A stretch of 64,000 nucleotides of DNA from Sphingobacterium arenae (GTDB lineage Bacteria; Bacteroidota; Bacteroidia; Sphingobacteriales; Sphingobacteriaceae), in contig NZ_JACNYK010000005.1 of NCBI RefSeq assembly GCF_014692505.1, forward strand, positions 62,001 through 126,000. Reading direction: 5' to 3'. The notes below the pieces were generated by a model that ran no database searches, was not told where the DNA came from, and was given only the letters and a program-made list of their open reading frames with translations. The translations under genes were made by a program, and so were the position numbers. Shown here one piece after another: positions 53,136 to 61,264 of this stretch. The stretch's first letter is position 1. Every line of letters starts with the position of its first letter.

Positions 53136-54337
53136 ACGTCGTCGTATCCCAACAGACGAATAGTGGTATACGCCATCGCCTGCATAGAGGTTCTAAACGA
53201 ATTTTCATCTAAATTAAATCTAGCATTGTGTAATCCGTACTGGAGGTGGTGGTTTTCATTCCGAATACCTACTAGAAAAAACAACGAGGGAAAGCGATGC
53301 GAATAGTAGGCAAAATCTTCTGCCGCCATCCATATCCCCACATCTTTCACGTTCTCTACGGACAGTATTTCTGTCATATAATCACGGATATCCTGCGATA
53401 AGGATGGGTTGTTGTATAGAAATGGATAGCCATTTTTGACTGTTAACTCCACTTCAGCGCCAAACGACTTAGGCATCTCCCGGATTAAGTATTCAATTTG
53501 CTCAAGAGCTTCTTTTCGCCACTGTTCGTCCATCGTCCGAAAAGTGCCTTCCATATAGACTTCATCCGGAATAACATTAACTGCGCCGTTTCCGATGAAA
53601 TGACCGAATGTAAGGACAGACGGAACTGCAGGATTCGAACGCCGACTGACAATATGTTGTAAAGACGAAACCAATTGTGTACCGATGTATATTGGATCAA
53701 TGGCACGATGCGGTTCCGCGGCATGTCCGCCTTTCCCTTTGATACGAACATAAAACTCATCGCTTGATGCCATAAACTTTCCTGGACAAATCCCGACGTC
53801 CCCAACATCTAACTGTGGACTGACATGTAATCCCAGCACCGCTTTTATACGATCTCCATATTCATCAAAAATACCCGAACGTAAAACTTCCTGCGCTCCT
53901 CCCGGAATACGCTCTTCCGCGGGTTGAAAAAGAAATAGTATCTTGCCGGAAAACAAATGCTCTAGCTCTTGTAATATGGCTGCAACACCTAATAAATTAC
54001 TTGTGTGGAAGTCGTGTCCACATGCATGCATTACCCCGTCATAATCAGATCTATACGGTACCTCGTTTAATTCCTGTATAGGTAGTGCATCGATATCGGC
54101 TCGTAAAACGATGACGTCGTTGGAGCTAGATTTTTTTCCCTCTACCGATGCTACCACACCTGTTTCTGCCACCGAAATATAGGGAATAGCCAACTTATCC
54201 AGTACCGCTTTAATGTAGGCCGCTGTTTGATATTCCTGAAAGGATAGCTCCGGATGTTTATGTAACTCCTGCCTTCTTCGTACGGTATCATTAAAATGTA
54301 AATCAGCAAGCTTTCTTATGTCATTGACTAGGCTCAT
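53132..54337 (-). CDS. M20-family amidohydrolase
   Basis: 401 aa dinuclear zinc hydrolase of the hippurate/IAA-amino-acid hydrolase branch. Motifs: LRADIDALPIQE, MHACGHDFHTSNLLG, FQPAEERIPGGAQE, the dimerisation domain near GKGGHAAEPHRAIDP, and the late MAAEDFAYYSHRFPS. It cleaves amide bonds between an acyl or aryl acid and an amino acid. No signal peptide is seen. Its C-terminus overlaps khtU by 4 bp; the MIP18-type gene lies 27 bp upstream. The presence of a GH3-like ligase gene at 47098 is noted, since plants pair GH3 with such hydrolases, but no link is shown. Confidence 0.92.
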   Translation of the reverse strand: MSLVNDIRKLADLHFNDTVRRRQELHKHPELSFQEYQTAAYIKAVLDKLAIPYISVAETGVVASVEGKKSSSNDVIVLRADIDALPIQELNEVPYRSDYDGVMHACGHDFHTSNLLGVAAILQELEHLFSGKILFLFQPAEERIPGGAQEVLRSGIFDEYGDRIKAVLGLHVSPQLDVGDVGICPGKFMASSDEFYVRIKGKGGHAAEPHRAIDPIYIGTQLVSSLQHIVSRRSNPAVPSVLTFGHFIGNGAVNVIPDEVYMEGTFRTMDEQWRKEALEQIEYLIREMPKSFGAEVELTVKNGYPFLYNNPSLSQDIRDYMTEILSVENVKDVGIWMAAEDFAYYSHRFPSLFFLVGIRNENHHLQYGLHNARFNLDENSFRTSMQAMAYTTIRLLGYDDV

Positions 54338-54364
54338 AGGGCGATAATTTGCGAGTAAAGCTAA

Positions 54365-54697
54365 TTATAGAAAACCTAATTCGAGCTTCGCCTCTTCACT
54401 CATCATATCTTTCGTCCAAGGAGGATCGAATGTAAGTTCTACAAGAGCCTCCTTAACGCCGGAAACATTCGCTACTTTTCTTTGTACCTCCTCCATGATC
54501 TCACCCGCTACAGGACATCCCGGCGCAGTCAACGTCATAATAATTTTCGCTGTGCCGTCTTCTTTTGTTATAATTTCGTATACCAGCCCCAAATCAACGA
54601 TGTTTGCGGGTTTGAGTTCAGGGTCATATACTGTTTCCAATTGTTCCTGTATTGCAGGTGCGAGGTTTAGTTTGTCTATGATGATGATGTTGCTCAT
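54365..54697 (-). CDS. MIP18/PaaD-type iron-sulfur cluster assembly factor
   Basis: 110 aa from ATG 54695-54697. DUF59/MIP18 fold: QEQLETVYDPELKPANIVDL, the conserved Cys in TLTAPGCPVAGEI, and LTFDPPWTKDMMSEEAKLEL at the end. Family members (SufT, PaaD, MIP18) deliver or mature Fe-S clusters. It is translationally coupled to the glycosyltransferase: its ATG overlaps the preceding stop as ATGA. The amidohydrolase follows 27 bp later. The other suf genes are not in the window. Confidence 0.92.
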   Translation of the reverse strand: MSNIIIIDKLNLAPAIQEQLETVYDPELKPANIVDLGLVYEIITKEDGTAKIIMTLTAPGCPVAGEIMEEVQRKVANVSGVKEALVELTFDPPWTKDMMSEEAKLELGFL

Positions 54698-55860
54698 TGT
54701 TTTTCCTTTCGTTGTTGAATCGCTTCGTAATATATATCCATCAATTTGTCCATATTCTTTTTGACGGTATAATGCTTTTTGTACTCTGTGACACAATTTT
54801 CCCGAATTTGTCGTTTAGTCGTTTTATCAAGTTTTTCCCATTGGGTAACTACTCGTCCGATGTCGGCTTCCTCATAGGGATTAAAATGCATCCCTGTATA
54901 CAAAGGTAATACCATTTTGTTTAAAATGCCAATATTGCTCGCCAGCACAGGAATTCCCTGCGCATACGCTTCGATGATCGTCATGGGCATACCCTCATAG
55001 CACACAGATGGTACGATAAGCGCTTCGGCATGCTTTATTGCTTTCGTCAATAAATCCTTAGACTGATACCCAAAATACCGTATGTTTTTATAATGTTTTG
55101 CGAAATCTTCTACTATATTTTGTTGTGGTCCTGAACCATAGATAGATAATGGAAATGGTAAAGTAGAGAATGCCTTCAACAAAGGAACAATGCCCTTTTC
55201 TTGGGAAAGTCTACCAATGTAAACAAAGCCGCTTCCCGCTGTCCGCACTGTAGGGATGATATCCGTACTGTTTGGTCGCACAATGAACCGTTCTTCCGCA
55301 ATGGGCAAGGTAGATTCTACAAAGAGCGATTTCGAAAACTGGGAAAGAACGATGAACTTCGATATTTTATTCCATGTGCCCCATTTTCGGTGTATCCAAT
55401 AAGTAAAAGCTGTGAAAAAGGTTTTTGTAAGTGAGTTATCCAATACCCGTAAGCGAACAGCCGTCCAAGGGAAATCTTGGTATATGCTGTTTGTGAAAAT
55501 TCTCCCATGACAAAATAAGCTAGCTGAGGGGCAAAGTAAACGAAAATTGTGTAAGGTCATGATGACTGGAATACCTAATTGGTAGGCGCTCCTGATTAAC
55601 AAAGGACCACTACTATAATGGAGATTATGAATATGTACGATATCCGGTGCAAAGCTCTTGATGATCTTTTTTACTTTCCAAGTGGCACGGATATTCCAAG
55701 GGTAAGCCAAATATTGTAATGCTCCCCTCCAGCCTTTTTTGTTTTGAAAGGTTAGCGTCTTTATATCATGTTCTTTTTCCAATTCCTCGACTTCTTGTCG
55801 GAAGACAGTGTCTTCTCCACCGGCATGTTGATAGAAATTATGAATAACAAGGATACGCAT
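54694..55860 (-). CDS. family 4 glycosyltransferase
   Basis: 388 aa GT-B fold enzyme. N-terminal acceptor domain starting RILVIHNFYQHAGGEDTVFR, with the HIHNLHYSSGPL motif. The C-terminal donor-binding domain has GFVYIGRLSQEKGIVPLLKAF, FGYQSKDLL and VPSVCYEGMPMTIIEAYAQG, the E-x7-E motif of GT4. It probably adds a sugar to a cell-surface glycan; donor and acceptor are not known. No other polysaccharide genes are adjacent, so it is an isolated GT. A TATCTTTG element lies 17 bp upstream of the ATG. Its stop overlaps the MIP18-type start. Confidence 0.9.
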   Translation of the reverse strand: MRILVIHNFYQHAGGEDTVFRQEVEELEKEHDIKTLTFQNKKGWRGALQYLAYPWNIRATWKVKKIIKSFAPDIVHIHNLHYSSGPLLIRSAYQLGIPVIMTLHNFRLLCPSASLFCHGRIFTNSIYQDFPWTAVRLRVLDNSLTKTFFTAFTYWIHRKWGTWNKISKFIVLSQFSKSLFVESTLPIAEERFIVRPNSTDIIPTVRTAGSGFVYIGRLSQEKGIVPLLKAFSTLPFPLSIYGSGPQQNIVEDFAKHYKNIRYFGYQSKDLLTKAIKHAEALIVPSVCYEGMPMTIIEAYAQGIPVLASNIGILNKMVLPLYTGMHFNPYEEADIGRVVTQWEKLDKTTKRQIRENCVTEYKKHYTVKKNMDKLMDIYYEAIQQRKEKQ

Positions 55861-55877
55861 GTGCTATCGGGTTTCTA

Positions 55878-55885
55878 CAAAGATA
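55878..55885 (-). promoter_or_regulatory. -7 promoter element of the glycosyltransferase gene
   Basis: TATCTTTG on the minus strand matches TAnnTTTG, 17 bp upstream of the ATG at 55860. No TTG at normal spacing. Confidence 0.45.
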
Positions 55886-55929
55886 GTATTTCCCATTTTA
55901 TCCTTATCTTCGCGTATCATTTTTTAGCT

Positions 55930-56907
55930 ATGTTCCAAGAGTTAGTACACGCAAAAGCTTTTCAGGATTATTTAGAAACGACCAGTTTTCCTAAAACACC
56001 CCAACATTTGTATGATCCGATTCGTTATATATTGTCGTTGGCAGGGAAACGAATACGCCCGTTATTGGTCTTAATGGGAGCGGAACTATTTGATGAATCC
56101 ACCGTAGAGCATGCTTTACCTGCAAGTGCGGCTATCGAATTTTTTCATAACTTCTCTCTCATTCACGACGATATTATGGATGTTGCTCCTTTACGACGGG
56201 GTAAGCCTACGGTTCACCAAAAATGGGACGCGAATGTGGCTATATTGTCGGGTGATGCGCTACTTATTAAAGCCTATCAGGAGTTAGCAAAGTGCCCTAT
56301 AGATAAAATTCCAGCGTTGTTACAGCTTTTCAACACGACATCGTTAGAGGTCTGTGAAGGACAACAATACGACATGGATTTTGAAGGGCGTGCTCACGTC
56401 GGTGAAGCAGAGTATATTGATATGATACGGTTAAAAACATCCGTGTTGCTTGGTTGCGCTTTACAGATGGGCGCAATTATCGCTGGCGCAGAGGAGCCGT
56501 CGCAAACGTTACTTTACGACTTTGGCGTAAATCTAGGCGTTGCTTTCCAATTGCAAGATGATATATTGGATGTGTATGGGAACCCTGAAAGCTTTGGCAA
56601 GCAGATAGGAGGGGATATCTTATCGAACAAAAAGACAATACTTTTTGTAAAGTTGCAAGAATTGATTTCTCCCGATGATCAAAGCGAATTAACATATCTA
56701 CTTCGACAGACCATCGATACGGAACCGGAAAAAATTGAGAAAATGATGAATCTATATGCTAAATATGATATTCAGACGTTAGCTATATATCAAAAAGAAA
56801 AATTTACCACTATCGCTTACGAAAAACTGGAGAATATTCCCGTGGAGGACTATAAAAAGCAAGCTCTTTTTTCACTTGCAGATGCGTTAATGCACCGTGT
56901 GCGGTAG
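55930..56907 (+). CDS. polyprenyl diphosphate synthase
   Basis: 325 aa from ATG 55930 (MFQELVHAKAFQDYLE); longer starts overlap the promoter and the divergent glycosyltransferase. Two Asp-rich motifs mark a trans-prenyltransferase: LIHDDIMD with Asp80-Asp81, and QLQDDILD with Asp210-Asp211. GKRIRPLL for diphosphate binding is also present. The chain length is not fixed by what I can read; GGPP, farnesyl or octaprenyl (quinone) are possible. It is read divergently from the glycosyltransferase and is followed after 78 bp by the nitrilase gene. Confidence 0.9.
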   Translation: MFQELVHAKAFQDYLETTSFPKTPQHLYDPIRYILSLAGKRIRPLLVLMGAELFDESTVEHALPASAAIEFFHNFSLIHDDIMDVAPLRRGKPTVHQKWDANVAILSGDALLIKAYQELAKCPIDKIPALLQLFNTTSLEVCEGQQYDMDFEGRAHVGEAEYIDMIRLKTSVLLGCALQMGAIIAGAEEPSQTLLYDFGVNLGVAFQLQDDILDVYGNPESFGKQIGGDILSNKKTILFVKLQELISPDDQSELTYLLRQTIDTEPEKIEKMMNLYAKYDIQTLAIYQKEKFTTIAYEKLENIPVEDYKKQALFSLADALMHRVR

Positions 56908-56985
56908 GGGTTTTGCAGTAAAAATTGATAAAACTCTAGTTTTTTAGTAATTTGTCAACACATAAATAAAAATATTAAGTTGCGC

Positions 56986-57768
56986 ATGGCAGATATGGAA
57001 CCGGTCAAAATAACAACATTTCAAGCATACTTGTTTTGGGAAAATGTGGAAAAGAATTTAAATAATCTATCACTGCGTCTATCTGCATTGAGAGAAAAAA
57101 CAGATTTAATTCTGCTGCCAGAGATGTTTAATACCGGATTTACAACGAATGTAGAAAAATGTGCGGAGAAGATGGATGGTCCAACCATGCATTGGATGTA
57201 TGAACATGCAAAAACGTACAGTTGCGTCGTAGCTGGAACGTTAATCATTTCAGAAAATGGACATTATTACAACCGCTTTATATGGATGTCACCCGATGGT
57301 AGTTTTGTGCATTACGATAAGCGCCATCTGTTTGGGATGGCGGAAGAAAATAAAGTTTTTACCCCGGGGAATTCCCGTATTATTTTAAATCTTAAAGGGT
57401 GGCGAGTGTGTCCGATGATATGTTACGATTTGCGTTTCCCCGTTTGGTCTCGAAACTTGGGGAATTCTTATGATTTACTCGTCTATACTGCTTCGTGGCC
57501 AGATAAACGTTCCGCCCACTGGCGTGCACTCATTCCGGCACGTGCTATTGAAAACCAGGCGTATGTAATCGGTGTAAACCGTGTAGGATATGACGGTAAT
57601 GAGATCTATTATTCAGGTGGTTCGATGTGTATCTCTCCCCATGGGGATGTTGTGTACTATAAGCCCGAAGATGAGGATCTGTATACATTTACGCTAAATC
57701 CTGCGGATCTGATTAAAGCTCGGGAACAATTTCCGTTTCTGGCGGATGCAGATGATTTCTCTATGTAA
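56986..57768 (+). CDS. nitrilase-family omega-amidase (YafV-like)
   Basis: 260 aa from ATG 56986; a TTG two codons upstream and a Met three codons downstream are other choices. The nitrilase catalytic triad is visible: Glu in ILLPEMFNTGF, Lys in HYDKRHLFG and Cys in CPMICYDLRFPVW. Family relatives hydrolyse 2-oxoglutaramate or 2-oxosuccinamate, repairing side products of glutamine transamination. The protein is cytosolic. It lies after the polyprenyl synthase gene and is convergent with a small Pro-rich membrane-anchored protein gene. A weak TTCTC/GAGAA hairpin lies in the 30-bp gap between them. Confidence 0.9.
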   Translation: MADMEPVKITTFQAYLFWENVEKNLNNLSLRLSALREKTDLILLPEMFNTGFTTNVEKCAEKMDGPTMHWMYEHAKTYSCVVAGTLIISENGHYYNRFIWMSPDGSFVHYDKRHLFGMAEENKVFTPGNSRIILNLKGWRVCPMICYDLRFPVWSRNLGNSYDLLVYTASWPDKRSAHWRALIPARAIENQAYVIGVNRVGYDGNEIYYSGGSMCISPHGDVVYYKPEDEDLYTFTLNPADLIKAREQFPFLADADDFSM

Positions 57769-57798
57769 AAAATTCTCTTTTTTAGAAAGGAGAAACCA

Positions 57799-58188
57799 TT
57801 ATTGGTAGGGCCTGTTCAATATAGCAGCGTTAATAACAGCCTCGCGTAAATCAAAAGAAACTGCATCATTTCTTCCTTCAATTTTTGGTGTAATCTTCTT
57901 GAGCAGTTTCTTATCGTCTTTTTCAGTAAACGCTTCACTCGTGGTCACTTTTACTTCGGTCGGTATAACGGGTGCACTTTGTCTTTTTTTGGGAGGAACT
58001 GGAATAGGAATCGACATCGTGGGTTCGATTACCGTGCGCTGTGCAGGTTGTTCAGATGGTAGAGGAGGAGCTGGTATAGGTACCTGCGGCATACGTCGAC
58101 GAGCTTTCTCTTGCTCTTTCTGATATTCAGCGTAGATTTTATAAATCACACCACCTATGATTAATAACGCAGGTAAAAAGTTCTCCAT
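57799..58188 (-). CDS. small membrane-anchored Pro-rich protein, function unknown
   Basis: 129 aa. One N-terminal membrane helix (about 4-20, FLPALLIIGGVIYKIYA), a charged coiled segment (EYQKEQEKARRR), then a Pro-rich linker (VPIPAPPLPSEQPAQ, SIPIPVPPKKRQ) and a conserved-looking C-terminal end (FDLREAVINAAILNRPYQ). The end is typical of uncharacterised Bacteroidota proteins. I assign no function; a scaffold or regulatory role is possible. It is divergent from the MarR-type gene at 58307 and convergent with the nitrilase gene. Confidence 0.75.
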   Translation of the reverse strand: MENFLPALLIIGGVIYKIYAEYQKEQEKARRRMPQVPIPAPPLPSEQPAQRTVIEPTMSIPIPVPPKKRQSAPVIPTEVKVTTSEAFTEKDDKKLLKKITPKIEGRNDAVSFDLREAVINAAILNRPYQ

Positions 58189-58306
58189 GAAAGTAAATTT
58201 AATTAAAATCTGGAGAAAAAAGATGAAATATTAGATTTTATTTGCATTATATTTAGTTTTTTGGTTTGTTTGTCTTTATAATTATTCTAACCCAATATTA
58301 TCCGAC

Positions 58307-58747
58307 ATGAATGACAATTTTGAAGATACCGACGAGTTTTTTTCTTTTTTGACAGGAAAAGCTTATGCTGCCTTAGGAAGGCGTTTACAAAGAAACTTAA
58401 AAGAAGAGGGTATAAATATTACCTCGGAGCAGTGGTCCTTACTTTATTATTTATGGATTGAGGAAGGACGGACTCAACAAGAACTCGCTTGTTTAACTTT
58501 CCGAGATAAACCAAGTGTATCCCGTTTAATCAACAACCTGGAAAAGTTAAAGCTGGTGATTCGTGTCACAGACAAAGAAGATAAACGCACAAACCTTATT
58601 TTTTTGACAAAACAGGGGCGGCAAATGAAAGAGGTTAGTTTGCGTCAAGCAAAAAAAACTATTGATCAAGCCCTAGAGGGTGTAACACGGGAAGATATGA
58701 TAAAAGCACGTAACACACTGGATGTTCTGTACAGCAATTTATCGTGA
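58307..58747 (+). CDS. MarR-family transcriptional regulator
   Basis: 146 aa winged-helix protein. Helices 3-4 read TQQELACLTFRDKPSVSRLI, and the wing is in RVTDKEDKRTNLIFLT with the conserved Asp-Lys-Arg. It likely binds DNA as a dimer and responds to small phenolic or lipophilic ligands, as studied MarR proteins do. No obvious target gene is adjacent: the divergent neighbour encodes a small membrane-anchored protein. It is convergent with the FMN-glutamate-synthase-like gene 31 bp downstream. Confidence 0.92.
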   Translation: MNDNFEDTDEFFSFLTGKAYAALGRRLQRNLKEEGINITSEQWSLLYYLWIEEGRTQQELACLTFRDKPSVSRLINNLEKLKLVIRVTDKEDKRTNLIFLTKQGRQMKEVSLRQAKKTIDQALEGVTREDMIKARNTLDVLYSNLS

Positions 58748-58778
58748 TTTAAATCGATATGTCCCTTCAGGTCTTAAA

Positions 58779-60329
58779 TTAGATCTCTTGCGTCTCAAAT
58801 GCACTATGACTATTGACTAACTTACCTGTATCTCTAAAGTAGATTTCTTGAAAGCTCAGGGTGGTGATACTGTCGACTTTACGGAAAAACTTATCTGCTG
58901 ACACGTCGTCCATTGTTTTAAATCCGCAAGCTTCCATAATTTCTACTGTGGCGCGTAAGGTGTTGCGGTGAAACTGTGCCACGCGTATATATTTGTCTTC
59001 TACATCGAGGGCCTTGTATAAATGAGGACGTTGCGTGGCAACGCCTACAGGGCAAACATCTTCGTTACACTTTAATGCCTGGATACAGCCTAAGGCGAAC
59101 ATCATCCCTCTCGCACTATAACATGCGTCTGCTCCCAAAGCCATGACCTTTAATAAGTCAAAACCGGTCACAATACGCCCAGAAACGATCAGTTTTATAT
59201 GTTTTTTTAGGCCAAATTTAATAAGGGTCGTCGTGATAAAGGATAAAGCATCGTATAAAGGCATGCCGAGATTGTCTGTGAATTCCAGAGGTGCAGCACC
59301 TGTCCCTCCTTCTGAGCCGTCGACAGAAATAAAGTCGGGAAATATCTGCGTGGTTAGCATGGCGTGACAGATATCAATAAACTCCTGTTTATCTCCAATA
59401 CACAACTTGAAGCCTACGGGCTTGTATCCCGATAACTCTCGCAATTTTTGGATAAAATTTACCATGCCTTCGGGAGAGTTAAATGCACTATGGGCCGGTG
59501 GCGACATCACATCTGTTCCCGGAATGACATGCCGGATAGCAGCTACTTCCGGTGTATTTTTTGCCGCGGGTAATATTCCTCCGTGGCCTGGTTTTGCACC
59601 TTGCGATAACTTGAGCTCAATCATTTTTACGTAAGGACGTGTTGCCTTTTCTGCAAATAACTCCGCGTTAAACATACCCATTTCATCCCGGCAACCGAAA
59701 TACCCTGTCCCTACCTGCCAAATCAAATCTGCTCCGTTGATATGATATGGGCTAATTCCACCTTCTCCAGTATTATGGGCAAAGTTTTGTAAAGCGGCAC
59801 CCTTGTTAAGCGCGGTAATTGCTGTTTTGCTTAGTGCGCCATAACTCATCGCAGAAATATTAAATACACTGAGACTGTAAGGTTGTTTGCAAAAATGATT
59901 GCCAACGGTCGTTCGTAAATCATGATTTTCAATATGACAAGGGAAAATAGAATGGGCGACCCATTCATTTCCCACAGCCTGCGGATCGGATTGCATCCCG
60001 AAAGCGACAGTTTCTCGTTCATTTTTTGAACGTTGGTATACGATAGAACGCTGTCTGCGGTTAAACGGCCGACCGTCTGTATCGGATTCCCAAAAATATT
60101 GACGCATTTCCGGCCGGATACTTTCAAAGAAAAATCTGAAATAACCTAAGATAGGATAATTGCGTAAAATCGCGTGTCGACTTTGATAGCTGTTGTAGAA
60201 AGCGAGTATCATCAATGGGAATGGAATAGTAAGTAACCAAAACCAGCGCGGTGTGAACACGACACCAAAAGAGAAGATAATGAGATTGATGACAACTATC
60301 GTTAATAGAATAAGTTTTCTAACTGCCAT
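58779..60329 (-). CDS. membrane-associated FMN-binding glutamate synthase-like protein
   Basis: 516 aa. Two membrane helices at the N-terminus (about 5-45) precede a (beta/alpha)8 domain like the GltB synthase part: NTGEGGISPYH, LSQGAKPGHGGILPAAK, VDGSEGGTGAAPLE and the 3Fe-4S motif ending CNEDVCPVGVATQ. The glutaminase and GXGXG domains of GltB are absent. It probably oxidises or reduces a small substrate with FMN and an Fe-S centre at the membrane. It is unrelated in operon to gltBD at the left edge. The leader upstream contains overlapping hairpins (60354-60392). Confidence 0.92.
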   Translation of the reverse strand: MAVRKLILLTIVVINLIIFSFGVVFTPRWFWLLTIPFPLMILAFYNSYQSRHAILRNYPILGYFRFFFESIRPEMRQYFWESDTDGRPFNRRQRSIVYQRSKNERETVAFGMQSDPQAVGNEWVAHSIFPCHIENHDLRTTVGNHFCKQPYSLSVFNISAMSYGALSKTAITALNKGAALQNFAHNTGEGGISPYHINGADLIWQVGTGYFGCRDEMGMFNAELFAEKATRPYVKMIELKLSQGAKPGHGGILPAAKNTPEVAAIRHVIPGTDVMSPPAHSAFNSPEGMVNFIQKLRELSGYKPVGFKLCIGDKQEFIDICHAMLTTQIFPDFISVDGSEGGTGAAPLEFTDNLGMPLYDALSFITTTLIKFGLKKHIKLIVSGRIVTGFDLLKVMALGADACYSARGMMFALGCIQALKCNEDVCPVGVATQRPHLYKALDVEDKYIRVAQFHRNTLRATVEIMEACGFKTMDDVSADKFFRKVDSITTLSFQEIYFRDTGKLVNSHSAFETQEI

Positions 60330-60353
60330 AATTTTGTATGATATGTTTTTATA

Positions 60354-60392
60354 TTGCTAACTACCTAATGGCTAGCAAAGTGCGCGCCATTA
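60354..60392. promoter_or_regulatory. two overlapping inverted repeats ahead of the FMN glutamate-synthase-like gene
   Basis: Repeat 1: TTGCTA (60354-60359) with TAGCAA (60373-60378). Repeat 2: TAATGGC (60366-60372) with GCCATTA (60386-60392). The two arms 60366-60378 belong to different hairpins that cannot both form at once if they extend into their neighbours. They lie in the predicted leader between the TAnnTTTG element at 60419 and the ATG at 60329. Confidence 0.4.
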
Positions 60393-60418
60393 ATAACTAT
60401 GATCTCACAGTTGTTTTA

Positions 60419-60426
60419 CAAAATTA
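60419..60426 (-). promoter_or_regulatory. -7 promoter element of the FMN glutamate-synthase-like gene
   Basis: TAATTTTG on the minus strand matches TAnnTTTG, 89 bp upstream of the ATG at 60329, which would give a leader of about 80 nt containing the hairpins at 60354-60392. No TTG at normal spacing. Confidence 0.4.
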
Positions 60427-60499
60427 GGAAGTTATTAAATGAAAGTGAAAAAAGAAGCAGGTTCAAAGAAGATTTACTAGTTTACTAATATTTCCGCCC

Positions 60500-61264
60500 T
60501 TAGCGCTTGTTTCTAGTGATTTCTTCGGTTAGTTGTTGATATATTTTGAGCCAATGTGGGTTTTTGATGAGAAACTGTAAATGCTTTTTGATAGTTTCTG
60601 TGTCTCCACGTTCGGCAGGACCCGTTTGTACGTCTTTTGGCGTTCGTGTTTGCACATTTTGTGCGGTCTCCAAAACAATGGGCTTTAGCAAATCAAAAGA
60701 TAAATTTTGTTCTTGCAGAATCTGATTCGCTACTTGGAAAAGCACATTGCTGAAATTGTTGACAAATACGGCAGCTATATGTAGCGCTAGGCGTTGTTTA
60801 CTATCACATAAAAAAGATCTAACGGCAATATGCTGCATTAGCCGAAGAAGTGAATCGGAGATTTCCATATTATTACCCTCTATTCCAAATGGGATGTTCT
60901 CCAATGAAGTGGGAATATCCTTACGGAGACTTTGCACGGGGTAAACGACGCCGTATAAAGGGAAGCGTGCTAAAACATTGCTGTTTGTCGCACCAGAGCA
61001 ATGCACGACAATCCCTGTAATAGGTTCAGCAAGTTGGTCAACTACTTGTTCTATGGCTTTGTCGGCAACAGCAATAAGATAGAAGTCGGCTTTGTCGGTG
61101 ACGTCTGTGATGGTGTCCACGGCATCGGCATTTAAAAGAGAAGCCAATGCTTCAGCATTGGCTTTATCTCTGCTATACACCTGTAAAATTTGGTGACCAA
61201 ATGTGTGGAACGCTTTTCCTAAATGGGTAGCGACATTTCCACTGCCTAAAATAACAATAGTCAT
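60500..61264 (-). CDS. Rossmann-fold/DUF2520 protein
   Basis: 254 aa. N-terminal NAD(P)-binding domain starts TIVILGSGNVATHLGKAF with the GxGxxA/G loop. It is followed by HCSGATNSNVLARF and YPVQSLRKD, typical of the Rossmann-like plus DUF2520 architecture. The C-terminal helical domain contains ALHIAAVFVNNFSNVLF. Related proteins resemble 6-phosphogluconate-type or F420-dependent NADP oxidoreductases, but no substrate is known. Its ATG overlaps the ccmF stop by one base (TAATG), so translation is coupled to the cytochrome c assembly gene upstream. A role in that pathway is not implied by the fold. Confidence 0.9.
   Translation of the reverse strand: MTIVILGSGNVATHLGKAFHTFGHQILQVYSRDKANAEALASLLNADAVDTITDVTDKADFYLIAVADKAIEQVVDQLAEPITGIVVHCSGATNSNVLARFPLYGVVYPVQSLRKDIPTSLENIPFGIEGNNMEISDSLLRLMQHIAVRSFLCDSKQRLALHIAAVFVNNFSNVLFQVANQILQEQNLSFDLLKPIVLETAQNVQTRTPKDVQTGPAERGDTETIKKHLQFLIKNPHWLKIYQQLTEEITRNKR

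Noticed and set aside
55768..55929. 54-residue N-terminal extension of the polyprenyl synthase
   Set aside because: It overlaps the divergent glycosyltransferase start and promoter.
57771..57792. Terminator between the nitrilase gene and the small membrane protein gene
   Set aside because: The TTCTC/GAGAA stem is short and bulged; too weak to list as a feature.
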